Assembly (NCBI GenBank): GCA_950295325.1
Contig: OX485805.1
Location: 57,066,758 to 57,130,757 of the forward strand
Length of the DNA: 64,000 nt
From: Polytrichum commune
Taxonomy: Eukaryota; Streptophyta; Polytrichopsida; Polytrichales; Polytrichaceae
Direction of reading: 5' to 3'
Shown in pieces: positions 13,190 through 26,066 of this stretch (position 1 is the stretch's first letter; every line of letters begins with the position of its first letter). The position numbers and the translations under genes were made by a program. The notes under the pieces are model-generated. The model was not told where the DNA came from. It was given only the letters and a program-made list of their open reading frames with translations, and made no database searches.

Positions 13190-13280
13190 CTTTTGAGCTT
13201 TTGAGTCCTTGGGTATCTATGATGACCTACTCCTCCACTACAACAGTGGAGCCTCATTTGAAGATAAACAAAAACACTAA

Positions 13281-13438
13281 TAGCATGCCCACACTTACTG
13301 GTGCGGGTCATCAGTGAACAGTTCCCATCGACATTGGTTATATCTAGTGGCTCTCACTAGCTACACGAACTCTAAAAGTGGCGCATGCTAGTAGGTGTCA
13401 TTCGTTGTTTGCCCGAACCAATAAGTGCGGACATGCTA
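13281..13438. mobile_element. MITE (family M2), 158 bp
   Basis: TAGCATGCCCACACTTACTG at the start is the inverted complement of the end (ATAAGTGCGGACATGCTA), flanked by TA, possibly TAA, on both sides. The family's second copy is at 17331-17508. TA/TAA duplication suits Stowaway- or Tourist-like elements. Confidence 0.75.
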
Positions 13439-16400
13439 TAAGTGATAGAAACAACAACCCTTGTTGCTTGACATGTGTTGAATTTATTAGTGTTCTTGAT
13501 GAGCTCTCCCTTTTTCCGCATAAGACATCACACACAAGAGTCACCTCTACATTGCACATGATATTGACCTTTATAGGATAACTCTCTTATGTCACCTCTT
13601 CGAACCGTTTGTATTGAAAACATGCCTTTAGGTGTTATATTATTATCTAATCATGTTAATGGTAGCAACAATAGGCATTCTCAATTTTGTTTGAAATAGT
13701 TGTGTGGATGTTCCAACAAACACCAAAACCAAATGCAACGAACCATCTCTAATACTTATACTGTTTCATATATATGTATATATATAGTTCTAATGTTATC
13801 TCAAGTTCATCTTGTTTAAGACTTATATTCCACTCCAAAATCAATCAAACATAGAAATAAGACTTCTAATTTTAGAGTCTATTCGTCATATCCGATCTTC
13901 TTAATCAAAGTTGAAGATTGTTATAGTATGTCCTTATGCATTAAATTAAACCACATAAATTAACCCTAAATCCATACGTGATTTAGAAAAAAATGCAAAA
14001 CACTCTAAGAGGGTTGTTTGAGTTGGATGTTTTCACGTACCATGGCAAAAGGATTGGGACAAAACAAGTATGACAACTACGGTTGTCACGAGAAGAAAAT
14101 ATATGGACTTGTCAAATTGGGCATTAACTCATCTTAGTTGAGTTCTTCTACATTCATTTCGGACCAACAAACCACAATTACATCTCCACCCAACATACCA
14201 AATTCTACTAACTTCAGATATTAAGGACACAAACAATGATTTGTATGCATGCTAAATATAGTCAACATGAACAGTTCAAACCACCTTCTCAAAACAAAAG
14301 AAAAACTCCATTTCAACCAATTTCATCTAGTTCAACATATTTGAGTGATAAACAATGAATCCATCGAAAAAAATGGGATGGATACAAGTCCGATAGTCCA
14401 AGTGCATGGGTATCGCATTTCCAATTAGTCTTATGAGCATGTTGACATCAAGGGTCGATAATGCCCCTTGGTTCAACATTTTCTCATGGATTTAAGGGGG
14501 TAGGGTCGTGGTAAGTTGACAACCGGAACAAAAGGATATCTCCAAAGTTGTCAAGAATAGAATCCGACTACATATATAGTAGCAATGTTAGAGATTATCA
14601 TGTGTTAAGTTTGATTGGATGCTCGTTGGGGCCCAAGACCGGCGGACTTGGAAACCAATCGCGCTATCAAACGCCCCCCCAAATCAAGGTTTCTTGGGGA
14701 CCATCGTAGATCATGTTGGCCCGAAATCTAGGAACATGTTAGACACTCCTCGTTGAAATCTACGGAGCAAGTAGATACCAAGTGTGGGAGGCGGGGTTAA
14801 GATGACCACCCTTGAAGGAAACATGGGGCCATTTGGGAACAAACCACACCAATCAAGGACTATAGGTTTCACACCACGGGACATGTTGAGGTGGTGGCCC
14901 ATGGGGGTGATGTGGCATCGCCTCCCAAGGGTCAGTGGGTTGTTTCTTAAAATAGAATAGTGAAATAAGGAAGGGTACTTGATGTAAAAGAAAAAAACTT
15001 GGCTAAAAGAAGTTACTAGGAACGGACCAAAGAACATGTATGTATTGTATGGTTGGGTTGGGTTGCCCATGTTTAGATGAAGAAGGTCATGTTTTGCAAC
15101 TTGTAAATGAAATCCATCACGACAAGTGTTTTGAGTAATTTGTGCATTTGTGGGAATGAAGCTAAGACGCGGGCAAGATTGTGAGCAACCCCCTATAACC
15201 AAGTGTTGGGATCCTTCCTTAAGTGAAATATTGTAATAGACCTTGCAAGGGCCTTATTACCAAGTTTTTAGGTTTGTATTAGAGGTGGGCCTCTTAAAGT
15301 GTTAAGTTCATTCATAACAAATTTTTGTATCACATGAAACTATCTTGGGGTGTTCATTTAAGATAAGGTTTGAAAAATCCATCTAGGCTTAATAAATACT
15401 TCTATCCTCATAGTAGTCGAATGTCAATTAGAGTTCATTGAGGGGGATTTAAACATCGTTGGAAGGTCTAACATTACCCTCATGCATATATTTGGATGAG
15501 TTTATGATCCACAACAAATGCCCATCATCGCACGCCTAGTTCAATATATCAATATGGGTGTTTTGGACCCCGACATAAACCCACCGTCAGAGGGCTTTAT
15601 ATAAAACCGGACTTGAAGGGCCCTACCTTGCTGAAACCCTAATGGGACCAATGCATTCCGCCAATGATGATGTCACATGTGCATTCCACGATGACTCAAT
15701 GCATTGCCTAGCAATATAATGCCATGCACCGTAAAAGTGAGAAACTCCATTTTTGAACGCCATCTCATTAACACATGAAGAAACATGCCCGAGTGTTTGA
15801 ACCTCTAAGCATCTACAAGGTCCGAATTGAGTTTCTCCAAGCAAGAACTAGCATATTTGAGGTACATACTTTCATTTTTAGCTAATCATGTTAAAGGTAA
15901 TCCCATTCAAGGCAAACTTATTCCAATTGTGTTATTTGAGTAAGTTAAACACTTCGATGCTATTAACAATTCAAGTTCAAATACGCAACTTGGGTGCCCT
16001 TTTATGCAAATACACATGTTGTATTTTGATCATCAATGCCTTGTTTGAGTATATATATATATATATATAAATAATGTTTTTCTCCTTGACATAATACAAT
16101 ATGTATAGCAAGGTTGCAAACTTATAAACATGTAAAAAATGATTTATGAACTTGGTGAAGCCCATCTAAATTGTGTGTATAGCCATATATGAGGACCCCA
16201 CGTCCTTGGAAAATCACACCATTTCCAACATTGGTGTCCAAATTGGGCTTTATACCAATATTTTGACAAATACACTAAAATACCATGACAATACTTTGAT
16301 AATCGCTCCATATCCACACCCATATGGCATTGAGTTATCTCAAAAAACCACGTATTAATATGGCATCGATAAAAATGATACCAATACAAGTCTAAACTTA

Positions 16401-16677
16401 TATTGGATTAGTATTATATATATTTTAGCTATTCGGATATCTATAATGAAGATTTCACATTTTTTTTTGTTACCAATGGATATGAATATTTAAACAATCT
16501 TTCTTTTTCCATTATCCATTATGGTCTATATACCTTGTAAGAACCTTCATACTTAGTTCCTAGAAAGTATGGTCAATCGTAAGTTCCTAGAAATTTGTTG
16601 ATGAGTTCATTCCTAAAATTAAAATCAACTTTTATTATTATTTATATTTTCTAACACATGAGGTGCATTTTGACCAC
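13439..16677. other. Spacer without recognisable genes
   Basis: The longest open frame is 163 codons on the minus strand at 14711-15202. It resembles no family I know, lacks introns and neighbours, and is probably chance. A (TA)n run lies at 16049-16070. Nothing else is supported. Confidence 0.5.
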
Positions 16678-16775
16678 CTAGCTAGTTTTTTTTGTCAAGT
16701 AGAGAGACGCTTTCATGGCCGGGAATCGAACTACCAACCACTCCATATTGTTTGGATAGCTCTCCAATATCATCC
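16678..16775 (-). repeat. Possible SINE 3' part with B-box
   Basis: On the minus strand GTAGTTCGATTCCCGGCC resembles a pol III B box. It is followed by GCGTCTCTCTACTTGAC and an A-run, as in tRNA-derived SINE tails. No convincing A box, so this is tentative. Confidence 0.28.
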
Positions 16776-16805
16776 GGCAGTTTAGGATCATCTCGAACCA
16801 ATCAA

Positions 16806-17134
16806 TGAGCTCGATTGAGTGGGATTTGAAGTCGATGAAAAGAATTGGAGATCTCTCTCCATTCATTTATCTGCATGTGCTTTGGAGCACACCATGGCTG
16901 GATGTTCATCCATCCATGTTATATTTTAATTCATAAATTTCATAATTTATGCAATACTGGGCTTTGGTGGGTTTACACTAGTGTTGGATTGGTATCATCT
17001 TTTTTCAATATCATCGGGGTATTTGTAATGTGGATTTCACCTCTCTTTTCTAATACTAGTAGGGTATGGGTAATTGCCAATATTTGTGTTATCAATAGCA
17101 TTCGGGTCTATATACTATGCAAGAACCTTCACAC
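16806..17134 (+). repeat. Left arm of a large inverted duplication
   Basis: About 330 bases that recur in inverted orientation at 17546-17895, sharing for example GAAAAGAATTGGAGATCTCT, GCATGTGCTTTGGAGCA and ACTAGTAGGGTATGG. The arms have diverged by substitutions and small indels but stay collinear. Confidence 0.85.
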
Positions 17135-17330
17135 CTAGATAAAGTCGCCCTAGTATTTATATGGTTTATTATGGTATCGATCCAACTAATAATTCCGTTA
17201 CACAAAGATTCTCTCCCCTTGGCATACCCACCCAAGTATCAATATTAAATTGGTATAAATATTTTGATATGGTGAAAGAGTGGCCTATATGGAAATTAAC
17301 TAACCCTTAGTTGGGTCAATATCTTTCTAA

Positions 17331-17508
17331 TAGCCCACCCACACTTATTGATGTGAGCCAACAATGAACAGTGAGTACCAACAGTGAACGGTGAATACCA
17401 ACACTGGTTACATCCAGTGGCTATCACTAGCTAAACCAATTCTAAAAGTGGTTCTTGCTGATAGGAACCGTTCACTGGTGGCTTGCACCAGTAAGTGTGG
17501 GTGGACTA
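17331..17508. mobile_element. MITE (family M2), 178 bp
   Basis: Ends TAGCCCACCCACACTTATTG and, inverted, TAGTCCACCCACACTTACTG, with TA at both borders. It sits in the spacer between the arms of the inverted duplication and is related to 13281-13438. Confidence 0.8.
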
Positions 17509-17545
17509 AAAGTCATATTAATATTAGGGCAAGTTTATCTAATTG

Positions 17546-17895
17546 TGAATGTTCTTGCATGGTATATAAATCCGAATGCCATTGAAAACAAAAATATTGG
17601 CAATTATCCATACCCTACTAGTATTAGTAAAGAGAGATGAATAGCTCATTATAGATATCCCAATGGTATTGAAAAGAAGACGACACCAAACCAACATTGG
17701 TGGAAACCTACCAAAGCCCGGTATTGCAGAAATTATGATATTTATGGATGAAAAGACAACATGGATGGATGAATGTCCGGCTATGGCGAACAAGCCATGG
17801 CCAGAAACCCTAGCATGCTCCAAAGCACATGCGGATGAATGAATGCGGAGAGATCTCCAATTCTTTTCGTCAACTTCTGATCCCATTCGATCGAA
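17546..17895 (-). repeat. Right arm of a large inverted duplication
   Basis: Inverted partner of 16806-17134. It carries an insertion of about 20-30 bases near 17790-17815 relative to the left arm. It ends roughly 60 bases before the likely TON2 leader. Confidence 0.85.
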
Positions 17896-17961
17896 CTCGT
17901 CGACAAATTTCTAGGAACTTCTGATTGACAAAACTTTCGATTAAGTTTTCATGCACGATCC

Positions 17962-18891
17962 CTGCCATTTTGGGGTGGTGGGTGGGGTCCATTATTTGTT
18001 GGGTGCCGCAGGAATGGTGAAAGTCGAAGGCGCTCGGAGCTTCGATCTTTACGATTAAGGTAAGGGATTTTGTTTTTGGGTTCTTCAAGGAATTTTGATC
18101 TCCATTCCAAAGAGCGGTTCTTTTTGCCATGATAGCCCTCAATGGCACAATGTGAGCAAAGCGGCATTGCATTTCTCGAATACGTAGCATTGCAGAGTAT
18201 TCAATTTGTTGGGGGCTTAATTTCTGCAAATTACAGAGCTTCGATTTTGATGTTCACGGTCCTTAGAAATGGTAGAGCTTCGATTTTGATGTTTATGGTT
18301 CTTAGAATGGCAGAGCTTTCAGTTTGTTAGGGTTCGATTTTCTGAGAATGGTAGAGCTTCGGTTTGGATGTTTAGGGCAAGAGATTTTGTTTTGGGGTTC
18401 TTCAAGGAGTTATGATTTTCCTTCGGAACAGCGATTCTTTTTGCCATGATAGCCCTCAATGGCGCAATGTGGGTAAAGTGGCATTGCATTTCTCGAGGTG
18501 TTTAGAATGACAGAGTTTTCGAATTGTTGGGGTTCAATTTTCTTAGAATGTTAGAGCTTCGATTTTGATGTTTATGGTATGATATTTTGTTGGGTTCGTC
18601 ATGGAGCTAAGATCTTTTTGCTCTGAATGAATGTCCTCAATGGCGCAATGTGGGTTTACCCTACATTGTATTTCTCCAGGTATTTAGAGTGCTAGGGTTT
18701 CGATTGGTCGGGGTTCCAATTCCTTAAAATGGTAGAGCTTTGAATCTGATGTTTGGGGTAAGAGATTTTGTTGGAAGGTGGCATTGGATTTCTCGAGGTT
18801 TTTAGGATGGTAGAGTTTTTCTATTTGTTGGTATTTTGTTGACAAGAGAGTGCTTTTTTGTTTTGTTTTTCAATCGATGGGTCCCACAGGA
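17962..18891 (+). promoter_or_regulatory. TON2: Likely TON2 5' leader with a repeat-rich leader intron
   Basis: A strong donor, AAG|GTAAGG, at 18059/18060 and acceptor-like CACAG at 18891 suggest a non-coding first exon and a leader intron of about 830 bases. The presumed intron consists of three to four degenerate tandem copies (near 18079, 18399, 18596, 18773) of a unit containing CCTCAATGGCGCAATGTG and GCATTGCATTTCTCGA. Exon limits are inferred from splice signals only. Confidence 0.45.
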
Positions 18892-18982
18892 GTACTTCTT
18901 GTAGTATTTTGAAGAGCAAGGGAGTTGGTGAGTGCAGAAGTATCATATTATTTCTGTGCTGGAAGTCTGCTTCTAAAAAAAC

Positions 18983-21900
18983 ATGGAGGTTAGTGAGGGA
19001 TCACAAACGGAGAGTGTGTCACAAAAGGGGCCACTCCCTTCTTCAATGATGTGGGTCAAACAGCTCCGAAATTATGTGGGGTCAGGGGAAGGACTTGGCT
19101 CCGAGCAGTTGACAGGTTTGAGCTTTGACCAATGTCATTTCTTTCCCTTGAGCAGTAAGGAGTTCCCACTTCATGTAGAATATGAAACACGAAATTCGTG
19201 TGAGATGATTAGCAAATCCAAATTGTGCCTCAGCCTTTTCCCTCATAATTTTCAGAGCTCATATGAGTATCTTATTCATCATTTAAGTGAAGTTTCTCCT
19301 TCTCATTCCATGATCATACAGGTCTTCCAATTATTATGTTGACTATGGAGCCTAGAATGGTTAGCACATTTGGAGCATGCAGGCCATTCTCTTTGAAACA
19401 CATGATGCCTTTTTGGTGTCCGTTCTTAGATCCACACCTAACCACATACCACTCAAATATAGGTGTCCAGGTTATTGCTATGTTGGATAAACACCCATCT
19501 ACCTTACTCTCAATTTTATTATCAGGGGTGAGTGACCTCCAGCAGCTGTATTGGGAATGTGGACATGTTTTCTTGCCTTCAATTTGACAACAATTATTCA
19601 TTTGTATAGAGATGGAGACAAAGAGAATCCTTCTTGAAGCGTATAAAGAGCGCCAACAGAAAGCAGCAGCTGCAGGAGCCATTCCTAGTTTCTACAAAAA
19701 GGCATATCCCCCTTATCCTCCTTTTGAGTTTTTCGGTCCTTTGCTTGTATGACATGGATTTAGGGTTTTGAGCATCAAATGCTTGTTACCTAGGTCGTAG
19801 CGGGACAAGTTCAAGAACATAACATCATTTGTTGTTTAGGTAATCAGGTGTTAAATGGTCGTTTTGATCTCTGTACCCACTTCTTGTAGGTTGCGAAGAA
19901 CACAATTAGTATGAGATGATTAGCAGTTCTAAATTGCGTCCGTTGCCATTTGCCTCATATTTTTTGGAGCTCATATGAATATCTTATTCATTGTCAAAGT
20001 GAAGAGTCTTGAGCTCAAAGGCCAAATATGTCAAGGTTAACATATTTTAACATATTTTAACATATTTTAAGCACATAGTCTAATCTCTTTCAAACACATG
20101 ATGCTTTTTTGGTGTCTGTTCTTACATCCATTCCAAACCACACATGACTCAAATATAATGGTCCGATTAGAAAAAGTGATTGAAAGGCCTTTCCTTAGTT
20201 AGCCTGCTCTTTTTGCGAACAAGGAGATGGGAAGGTAGGCAGGTTGAGGATTGTCACTAGAAAAATTTCAGGTGAATGTAGTCAGTGAGGAAATGTGATG
20301 GTATTTGCAATCTCATTTTGAGTACTGTCTTGGTATTTATCAGAAGCCCTCAGAGGGCTCTGCAGGTGTGAAGGTGCAACGGCTTGCCAAGTTTCGGTTC
20401 CTGAAGGTGCACCACATTCTTTCTTGATACATTCCATTTTTGTTGTTCCATCAAATGTCTTGCAAACTAAACCTGGGTTAACATTAGAGTTCAAGTCCAA
20501 GAAACTTGGGTCCAAAACACTTCTCAAGGGACCCAGGCTTGAAGATTGGTTTCTCAAATTAGAGGGAGTATTCTCGTGATTGGGGACTGTGGAGATTTGG
20601 TGGGAAAGTGATGCCACAGTAGCGCCACTTCATTTTTTCATACCTTGGACTGGACCCTAGTGTAAACTCCTTGGGTCCAAAATTTAGGTCCCGATCAATA
20701 GTATTGCTCAAATTGGAGTCTTGGACGCTAGTTTAAACCTCCCTGTATTCCAGCGATGTAGGCGAATTTGGTGTGTTCTAACAGATTGTTTTATATCCCG
20801 TTTCAGAAGCAAGCTGAGGTCCTATTGAATGCTGACGACTTGGATACCATGTGGGTTTTGTTGCGTGAGAACTGTAGTATTGATGAAGCAAGTAATACGG
20901 AGAAGGTTGGAATCCTCTCTCTTATTTATTTATTTAAGCATTGTTTGTCTGTGTCTCATCATGCAAGTCAACAAAATTATTTACTTCACTGGTGGATCCT
21001 TACTTGAGTGTCAATTTTGGGCATGCAGATGAATTATGAAGACTTCTGTCATATTGCCACCTTATGCACAGAACAACTTGGACCAAAGTGCAGGAAGTTC
21101 TTCTCAGCATGCAACTTTCTGAAGTTTGAGAAAGATGACTTTGGACGCATTGCAATACTGCCATTTTATCTCTACGTGATGCGCACAGTAAGTCGAGTGT
21201 GACCTAATTTGTACCACCCTATAGTAGTAAGTTATGGTCAGTTTCGGACACCCAAGTGATGAAATAATTAATTTAAAGATGTCACATAGGATATATAACC
21301 GCACTTAACTAACGACAATATGACATGTGGCACTTAGAATTCTAAGCACTCATGGGTATAATTAATCAAGTACAAAGAATGTGACAGGCATGTAATGTAG
21401 GATTGATAAGCAAAGAATGCACTAATTTCTGAGGATCTGCCCTACGCCTCAGGTTCTGAACAATCAAGTCTGCATTGACTTTGGGTCATCAATGTATCTC
21501 AGAATTGGTCTTTTCTTTGTGCACCATCAGGTTTCATTAACACAAGCTCGAATTGATATGAGTGAATTGGATGAAGATGGCGATGGTTTTCTACAACCAC
21601 AGGTGCAGAAAGACACTTAAAGTGACTTTCCCTTAACCTTCAGAGATTATGCAACATTTCCGTTTGTCAACTTTGCTGGCATATAGGATTCAACATGGTG
21701 TCGTATCTGATGACTGTGCTTTCAATGTTTTTTCTCAGCAAGAAGAAACCATGAAAAAGTTGCTGTAGTTGACATATGAGTGCTTAATTCTTCAAAGCCT
21801 TGTTGAGACCTGTGCACAATTGAAGTTAAATGTCAGGCAGTGAGTTCATAGTGTTTGTGGTTTGCAGGAGATGGAGGCTTATATTCGAGGTCTGATTCCA

Positions 21901-24900
21901 AATTTGGCTCAGCTTTGCAACATTCCTCCTCCATTTTTGTCCATGTACAGCCGCATTGCAGCCCGGAAGTTCTTTTTCTTCTGTGATCCACTGAGACGAG
22001 GTCTGCTGCCCACTTTCTTCTTAATGTTGTTGCAATCAGATCAAAAGTTGCATAGTAATTTTCCAAGTCACAGTCTTCCACTGAAGAAGTCCACTAAGTG
22101 AGGATATGTACAGTAGTTCTTTTTGTTGGAAGAGATATTGCTTTAATTGCTGGAAGTAGTTCTTGTACTTGAACTTAAGTGGATAGAGGTAAATGGATAG
22201 TCCTATTGGGTTCAGAGGTGATACATCTGTCAAATATTCTTGTAGCTACTCGTGTTTCTTATGAGATTTTGAATGGTCCAGGGAAATTATGCATCAAGAA
22301 GGTCCTGCTGAGTAACTGTTTAGCAGAGCTTATGGAACTCCACCAGGTATTTATATTCCTTACACATTGACAATGTCAATAATGTGAACTATGTAGAAAT
22401 GAAGGTGCATTGTGTTGTGTCATATCAATTTCAATTTTCAATAACCACCATAATTAAGTCTCATGGACATTTTCATTATTGTGTCTTTGCAGACAGGCTA
22501 CTAGACCTCTGTCCTTCTACATTGTCTTGTTTTTCTTGATTTTCATTTGAGTGTGGAAATATTAGCTGAATGTATACATGTGAGTATCTGGCACTAGAGC
22601 ACTATTTGAGGACCACTTTGTGGGTTTAATCTCTTTTTGCTTAGTCCTCTGCTCAACAAAGCTTTGGCATTATAGTTATCCTTCAAGTCATGGGACTTTT
22701 TGTTGGGAGTTTGTCCTCTATGACTTTCCATCGATTATATTGCATACTGAATCTAGAAATTCTTTCCACTTGTGGTGCATGCTGGGAAGTAGCATTTGAA
22801 ATTGAATGATGAGCAACCTATTTTGGTTCATTCAGGGTCAAACTTATTTTAGCACCTCTTGGCATGCCAATACGAGTGTGACCCTCAATGATTCGATATA
22901 GAATGTTTTTTGTTCAAACCTCCAAACTACCTCCAAGCATGCACCAAAACTTACCAAACATGGAAGGTGTTGTATACAAAACAACCAATTCCCAACCAAA
23001 AGTCATGTTGAATTAAAGCACAACTCTAATTTCTTGAGTTTGTTTATGATGTGTTGAACAAGTTGCTTTTGTTTTTGATTCCTAGGAAACTGAGGAGGAA
23101 GGTGGGGAGCCAGAGCCTGCAGATAATTGGTTCTCTCTCAGCAGTGCTCAACGGATTTGTGGTATGGTTAACCTCTTTACTCAACAAATCATAATGGAGT
23201 GTAGAAATAAATGCATTTTAGTGAGCAATAAGATTGTTTTGAAGCTTCACTATATTGGAAGATCCAGTCTTTGCATGTTCTTGCTTGTTTTGACGATACT
23301 CCCACAAACGGATTTGCGAAATCTATCTTACAAAATAGATGTTGTGTTTGGACTGGATTTGCACAGACACATTCCTGGGATTGGATAAGGATATGAATGG
23401 CACATTAAGCAAGGAAGAGCTTCAGGGATATGCAGATGGCACCCTAACTGACATCTTCATTGAGCGAGGTTAGCCCTACTCTTTTTTACAAGTAATTTCA
23501 TTCTGGTACTCTTAGGTCCCCTTTCCACTTGGAGCTCAAGTTGAGAGCTTGAGTTGAGCTTTAAGAAAGGAGCCTTCTTGTTGGGGGAGGGCCTCTTATG
23601 AGTGCTTGTTCACTCAAATCCACTTAATATACGGTCTCTCAACTTGAGACCTTGGAAGGTTTTACCGAACTTACAATGCTTAGAGGGCTCCTTGATGGAT
23701 CCCATGTGGAATGATTATGACAAGATCTTGGTCAACTAGTAACCTACCTCCATGTGGTAGCTTGGAAATTGTCGAGAGCTTGAGCTCTCATTTTGTGGGC
23801 CCCAAGCCAACGGGCTTTCAATCATTTTCTGGTTTGTCATGTATGCTTCTTCATCTAGTGTCATTCTCCCCTTGATCTCTCACTCGTCTAGTGAGCATGG
23901 CTGCTTTACAGTTGCTCGAACTATTGAGAGCTTGAAGATTGGTCAAGCTTTCCATAGTTTGAGCTTGGGATGAAAGCTCGTCAACTCCAAGTAACAAACT
24001 CCCAAAAAATTGTAAGTTGGAGCTCTCAACTTGAGCTCTAGTGTAGAAGGGGCCTTAGAGTATCAGACAATACATGTGTGTGCATGTGCAGAGTTTTGTT
24101 GTTCTAGGATATGACCAGATTTTGACTCCAAAATTATATGTTTTTCCTCTCTCACAGCAAAGGAAGAAAAAATGAGGAGGAAAATAAGACCTTGAACATT
24201 TATTCCAAGTCTCATTGGTGTGATGCTCTAGTAGTAGTAGGATGGCTGTACAAATTCTAAGGGTGAACTCAAACAACAAATTGGTGAACTGCCTCTACAG
24301 TTTTCGATGAGCATGTGCGGAGGTGTGGGCGTGGAAGTGGGGGCAAAGCACGGGAGATGGATTTTGAAAGTTTTCTTGATTTTGTCTTGGCCCTGGAGAA
24401 TAGAGAGACTCCTGAAGGTTTGACTTATCTTTTCCGGTGCTTGGACCTTCACAATCGCGGATTCCTCACAACTGTTGATGTTCACACTCTCTTCAGGTCT
24501 GTGTCTAAAACCTTCAGCTTGTGAAATAAATATCTTCTATTGGAACAACAGTTGTATTATCTTGTTCTGTGTCTTGGCATTGTTCAAGGGGTTATGGTAA
24601 GCACACATAAAACTGACAAATTGAGTGCTGAGCACAATTTTTATCATTAGAATGGTAAATTTTTATATATTCTTTTTGGCAAGATGAAGAGGATTCCAAA
24701 GCATTAAAGAAAGCATTTGTTTAAATACCTTATGGAAAAGGTATAAGGGCTTGAAGCTTCATTTGGAGGTGACCTAAAAACAACACTATCAGATGTTCAG
24801 TTGGTGTACATCCTCATAATCAACATGCACCTATTGTATAAGGTTTTTAAGTGTTGGTTTTGGGTTTACATACTGTAGTGCGAATTGCTAGGATCATGTC

Positions 24901-26066
24901 AAAAGTACCACTAAAGAAGGTTCAGCTTGTTAGATACCTTGTATTGGAATGGCACTTGTACTATCTTGTCATGTGGATGAGTATTTTCTTATATTGTTCA
25001 AGTTTTCAATAGGGTAAGTTAGAATCATTTCTATGGTGGAAGAAAAGAAGAGTCGCAACTTTCGAGCCATGTTGGCAACTCGATACTCTCTTCCCACAAC
25101 AATCAAGAACTGGAGAATTCCTGCCTGCTTTCCTTGAGACAGGGAAAGCAAGCCTCATTACTTCCAGACATTTTGAATTTTTCTTTTTCTTTTTCTCATG
25201 TGATATTGAAACTGTATAAGTGGCCGGTTTGAAAGCTTAGAATCGTGATGATTTGGGAATTGTTAGATAGATAGGTAGTCCGTTTCCTCCAGTTGTTCTT
25301 GAAACGGAGCTCATGTTAAATACTACAGATATGGTCCATTGTTTGCAGTTTCAGATTAATGTAAGCAGGCCTAATCTGGTTATTCATCTTAAATGGGCAC
25401 CTATGTTTGAGTGGTCTGTGGTTATGTGTGGATCCAAGAACAGATGCCAAAGGGCATCATGTGTTTCAAAGAGATTGGACTACGTGCTTAAATTTGTTAA
25501 CCATTCTAGGCTCAATAGTCAACATCATAAATGGGAGGACCTATATGACGATGAAATGAGAAAGAGAAGAGAATCTTTACTTTGACAATCAATCAGATAT
25601 TCATACGAGGTCCAAAAATTACGAGGAAAATTTCTACAGGCATGATTTGGATTTGCTAATCATCTTGCACTATTTTTCGTGTTTCATGTCCTATGAGAAG
25701 TGAGTGCAAAGCTACAAGTGTGTGTGTAAGACCCACTTACCTCAGCTGCACCGAATAACCGTTGATTCAAAATCTCATGCCCCATTGATTTTTGTATAAT
25801 CTCGGTGGTGCAGGGATGTTCATCAGAAATGGATAGAGGGTGGGAACTATGACCTGTGCATAGAGGATGTACGTGATGAAATTTGGGACATGGTGAAGCC
25901 TGCGGACCCATTGAAAATTACACTGTCCGACTTGCTCTCTTGTCGGCAAGGAGGCACCATTGCAAGTATGCTGACTGATGTGCGAGGATTTTGGGCCCAC
26001 GACAATAGGGAAAATCTTCTTCAAGATGAAGAGGAACCTACTGATGCAGCTCCGGAAGAAGAGTAA
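18983..26066 (+). CDS. TON2: TONNEAU2/FASS, PP2A B''-type regulatory subunit
   Basis: Regulatory B'' subunit of protein phosphatase 2A; in Arabidopsis TON2/FASS works in the TTP complex that organises cortical microtubules and the preprophase band. Twelve coding exons with in-frame joins: 18983-19115, 19610-19701, 20344-20406, 20807-20905, 21029-21187, 21531-21602, 21868-22000, 22282-22346, 23086-23161, 23367-23468, 24301-24496, 25814-26066. They give 480 residues, the usual length. Family hallmarks: LLNADDLDTMW, MNYEDFCHIA, GRIAILPFYLYVMRT, FFFFCDP, and the C-terminal DVRGFWAHDNRENLLQ. EF-hand-type loops are DEDGDGFLQPQE (exon 6) and DKDMNGTLSKEE (exon 10). All introns are GT-AG except intron 2, whose only fitting donor is GC. 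The start ATG opens the conserved SSMMWVKQLRNYVGSG segment. No disabling change seen. Confidence 0.97.
19117..19480 (-). repeat. Dispersed repeat R copy in TON2 intron 1
   Basis: On the minus strand it has the family head (ACACCTATATTTGAGTGGTA), the AAGAACGGACACCAAAAAGG and TGTGTTTCAAAGAGAATGGC middle and the ATATGAGCTCTGAAAATTATG tail region. It fills most of the 494-base intron. Confidence 0.75.
19846..20170 (-). repeat. Dispersed repeat R copy in TON2 intron 2
   Basis: Same orientation as the intron 1 copy, including GTGTTTGAAAGAGATTAG and ATATGAGCTCCAAAAAATATG. The centre is partly replaced by a triple CATATTTTAA repeat at about 20040-20070. Confidence 0.7.
23507..24062. mobile_element. 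Foldback/MITE-like element in TON2 intron 10
   Basis: The ends are inverted copies: TACTCTTAGGTCCCCTTTCC at the left and, inverted, TACTCTAAGGCCCCTTCTAC at the right, each followed by AGAGCTCAAGTTGAGAGCT-type sequence. Length 556 bp. The target duplication is uncertain because the inverted repeat seems to extend into the flank. Confidence 0.75.
25380..25745 (+). repeat. Dispersed repeat R copy in TON2 intron 11
   Basis: Full-looking copy: GGGCACCTATGTTTGAGTGG head, GTGTTTCAAAGAGATTGGAC, then ATACGAGGTCCAAAAATTACG and the TAAGACCCACTTACCTC end. It is opposite in orientation to the copies in introns 1 and 2. Confidence 0.8.

Noticed and set aside
14711-15202. 163-codon minus-strand frame
   Set aside because: No family resemblance, promoter or splice context; compatible with chance in a 3-kb gene-free stretch.
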